Assembly: GCF_023169885.1 (NCBI RefSeq)
Contig: NZ_AP025516.1
Span: 2,955,501 to 3,019,500, forward strand
Length of the DNA: 64,000 bases
Source: Desulfofustis limnaeus
Lineage (GTDB): Bacteria > Desulfobacterota > Desulfobulbia > Desulfobulbales > Desulfocapsaceae
Reading direction: 5' to 3'
Shown: positions 62,901 to 64,000 of the stretch, one piece after another
How positions within the stretch are numbered: the stretch's first letter is position 1
How the letters are laid out: every line of letters starts with the position of its first letter
Made by a program: the position numbers and the translations under genes
Notes under the pieces: model-generated
The model's input: the letters and a program-made list of their open reading frames with translations, nothing else
What the model was told of the DNA's origin: nothing
Databases searched by the model: none

Positions 62901-63016
62901 CCCGCCACTCCTCCGGTCGCCAACCAGGAAAAAGACGTAACCATTCGATTACGAAAGAATTATTTACTACCGACAGAGAAGGTGGAAAAACCACGGCGAA
63001 GGCCGCACAGGCGAAA

Positions 63017-63053
63017 GTAACGTTACCAGTAACGAATGTAACGTTACCGTTAC
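63017..63053. promoter_or_regulatory. Paired GTAACGTTAC palindromes (candidate enhancer of the sigma-54 activator)
   Basis: Two identical 10-bp palindromes GTAACGTTAC at 63017-63026 and 63038-63047, 21 bp apart centre to centre, i.e. two helical turns. Half-sites GTAAC (63029-63033) and GTTAC (63049-63053) lie beside them. They sit upstream of the candidate sigma-54 promoter and just after the 3' end of the activator gene. Confidence 0.65.
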
Positions 63054-63086
63054 CAAGGGAAGGAGCTGCTGGCGCAAACAGAACCG

Positions 63087-64000
63087 CTACTGTGGCTTGA
63101 GAGGAATAGTATATTTTTTCATGTACTTCCAGATTGCCGTCCGGCTCACCCCAAGCTGCCTGGCAACTTCGGCCTTGTTCCAGGCACAGGCGGCCAGCAG
63201 GTGCAGCAAGTGCTCCCGATCCGGTCTGCCGGCACGATGTCGCGAAGGTGTCGAGGAGGCCTCCCGGTAGCCGCCGGCCCCGGACACCGGCGTCTGGCGG
63301 ATCTCCAACGGCAGGTCGTCGACCTCGATACGATCACCGCGACAGAGGACAAAGGCATGCTCAACGGCATGCTCGAGCTGACGGACATTGCCCGGCCAGT
63401 CATAGTCGAGAAACAACCGCATGACCGCCGGCGCCACATCGACGATCTGTTTGCCCGTTTTCTCGTTGAAACGGTTGATGAAGTGACTGGTCAGCAGGGG
63501 GATATCCTCCCGGCGTTGGCGAAGGGCGGGCAAAGCGATGGAGAAGACATGGAGCCGGTAGAACAGATCCTGACGAAAAACCCCCGAACGAACCCGCTCG
63601 GCCAGGTCGTGATGGGTGGCGGTGATCACCCGGATGTCCAGGGGCCGACGACGAGACTCACCGACTCGCTCTATTTCCCGCTCCTGCAGCACTCGCAGCA
63701 GCTTGACCTGAATCAGCGGCGTCAAGTCACCGATCTCATCGAGGAAGATGGTGCCGCCGGCCGCCTCCTCGAAGCGACCGGCCCGGTCCCGCACCGCTCC
63801 GGTATACGCACCACGGACATGACCAAACAACTCGCTCTCCAGCAGCGTTTCACTCAGAGCGCTGCAGTTGACCGTTACCAGCGGTTGGGCTTTCCGACCG
63901 CTGTGATAATGGATGGCCCCGGCCACCAATTCCTTACCGGTGCCGCTCTCTCCCTCAATGATCACGGTCACGTCGCTGGCCGCCGCCGCTTCGATGGCGC
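63087..64000 (-). CDS. Sigma-54-dependent transcriptional activator (NtrC family), C-terminal part (runs off right edge)
   Basis: About 303 residues of an enhancer-binding activator. The AAA+ domain shows Walker A (GESGTGKELVAGAIHYHS), the sigma-54-contact loop as GAYTGA in place of the usual GAFTGA, Walker B (GGTIFLDEIGDLT), the RVGESRRRPLDIRVITATHH block and the DWPGNVRQLEHAVEHA motif. It ends in a Fis-type helix-turn-helix (WNKAEVARQLGVSRTAIWKY). The N-terminal sensor domain is outside the window. Tyr in the loop occurs naturally in some family members. The downstream operon has a matching promoter and enhancer-like repeats. Confidence 0.94.
   Translation of the reverse strand, partial: AIEAAAASDVTVIIEGESGTGKELVAGAIHYHSGRKAQPLVTVNCSALSETLLESELFGHVRGAYTGAVRDRAGRFEEAAGGTIFLDEIGDLTPLIQVKLLRVLQEREIERVGESRRRPLDIRVITATHHDLAERVRSGVFRQDLFYRLHVFSIALPALRQRREDIPLLTSHFINRFNEKTGKQIVDVAPAVMRLFLDYDWPGNVRQLEHAVEHAFVLCRGDRIEVDDLPLEIRQTPVSGAGGYREASSTPSRHRAGRPDREHLLHLLAACAWNKAEVARQLGVSRTAIWKYMKKYTIPLKPQ

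Noticed and set aside
63001-63060. Short tandem GTAAC/GTTAC words considered as a CRISPR array or origin iterons
   Set aside because: Only two full 10-bp palindromes with half-sites, no spacers or cas genes, and no replication gene nearby; a regulator binding site fits better.

Overview
The window is dense, GC-rich bacterial DNA from what looks like an anaerobic Desulfobacterota, probably the Desulfobulbales/Desulfobulbaceae. This is an inference from gene content: a rubrerythrin plus a rubrerythrin-like ferritin, electron-bifurcating NfnAB, a sodium-pumping methylmalonyl-CoA decarboxylase of the kind used in propionate metabolism, a secreted CbiK cobaltochelatase under a cobalamin riboswitch, a selenouridine tRNA enzyme, and many PAS hybrid kinases. 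No rRNA or species-level marker is present.

Layout. 0-3.5 kb: a truncated acyl-CoA synthetase, a short transposed repeat and a chemotaxis receptor. 4-12.4 kb: an amino-acid/CoA catabolism island (SDR enzyme, ALDH7/antiquitin-type dehydrogenase, glutaryl-CoA-type dehydrogenase, saccharopine dehydrogenase-like protein, HbpS/GlcG-like protein) followed by nfnAB; the set suggests lysine/aminoadipate oxidation. 12.4-16.1 kb: mnmH, a gamma-glutamyltransferase and a DUF2860-like outer membrane protein. 16.3-19.4 kb: a structured repeat, rubrerythrin, and a Mut7-C RNase gene split by an intact 1334-bp IS5-family element with a 4-bp target duplication. 19.6-24.5 kb: a GAF-GspE/PilB fusion ATPase, moeA, then riboswitch, terminator and cbiK. 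24.9-30.7 kb: an RND efflux operon. 30.7-44 kb: six sensor kinases or response regulators in a row. 44.2 kb: a GAF gene with an in-frame amber codon. 45.1 kb: tRNA-Ser(CGA). 45.6-50.5 kb: a four-gene partner-switching cassette (rhodanese-like protein, NMT1-type binding protein, SpoIIE phosphatase fused to a HATPase, STAS antagonist). 50.6-54.3 kb: a Zn/Mn ABC uptake operon whose permease is fused to a DtxR-type regulator, with a ferredoxin at its end. 54.4-57 kb: Nudix, ferritin-like, YrbL-like and TetR genes. 57.4-60.9 kb: the decarboxylase operon. 61.3-64 kb: a BASS/ACR3-like transporter and a DUF302-like gene, probably driven by the neighbouring sigma-54 activator.

The most novel-looking item is a family of small non-autonomous mobile repeats. 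The full copy (57070-57332) has inverted ends, two tandem hairpins and a perfect 8-bp target duplication. A 79-bp internally deleted copy (936-1014) has its own, different 8-bp duplication. Two partial or diverged copies lie at 16321-16507 and 55652-55717. None has coding capacity.

How the parts work together: the central-metabolism genes (lysine/CoA oxidation, NfnAB, Na+-decarboxylase) fit an energy-limited anaerobe that saves reducing power and builds a sodium gradient. The 30-50 kb region is almost entirely sensory and regulatory. Metal uptake, cobalt insertion, molybdopterin and selenium-tRNA genes supply cofactors. All functions are assigned by reading motifs, without database searches.
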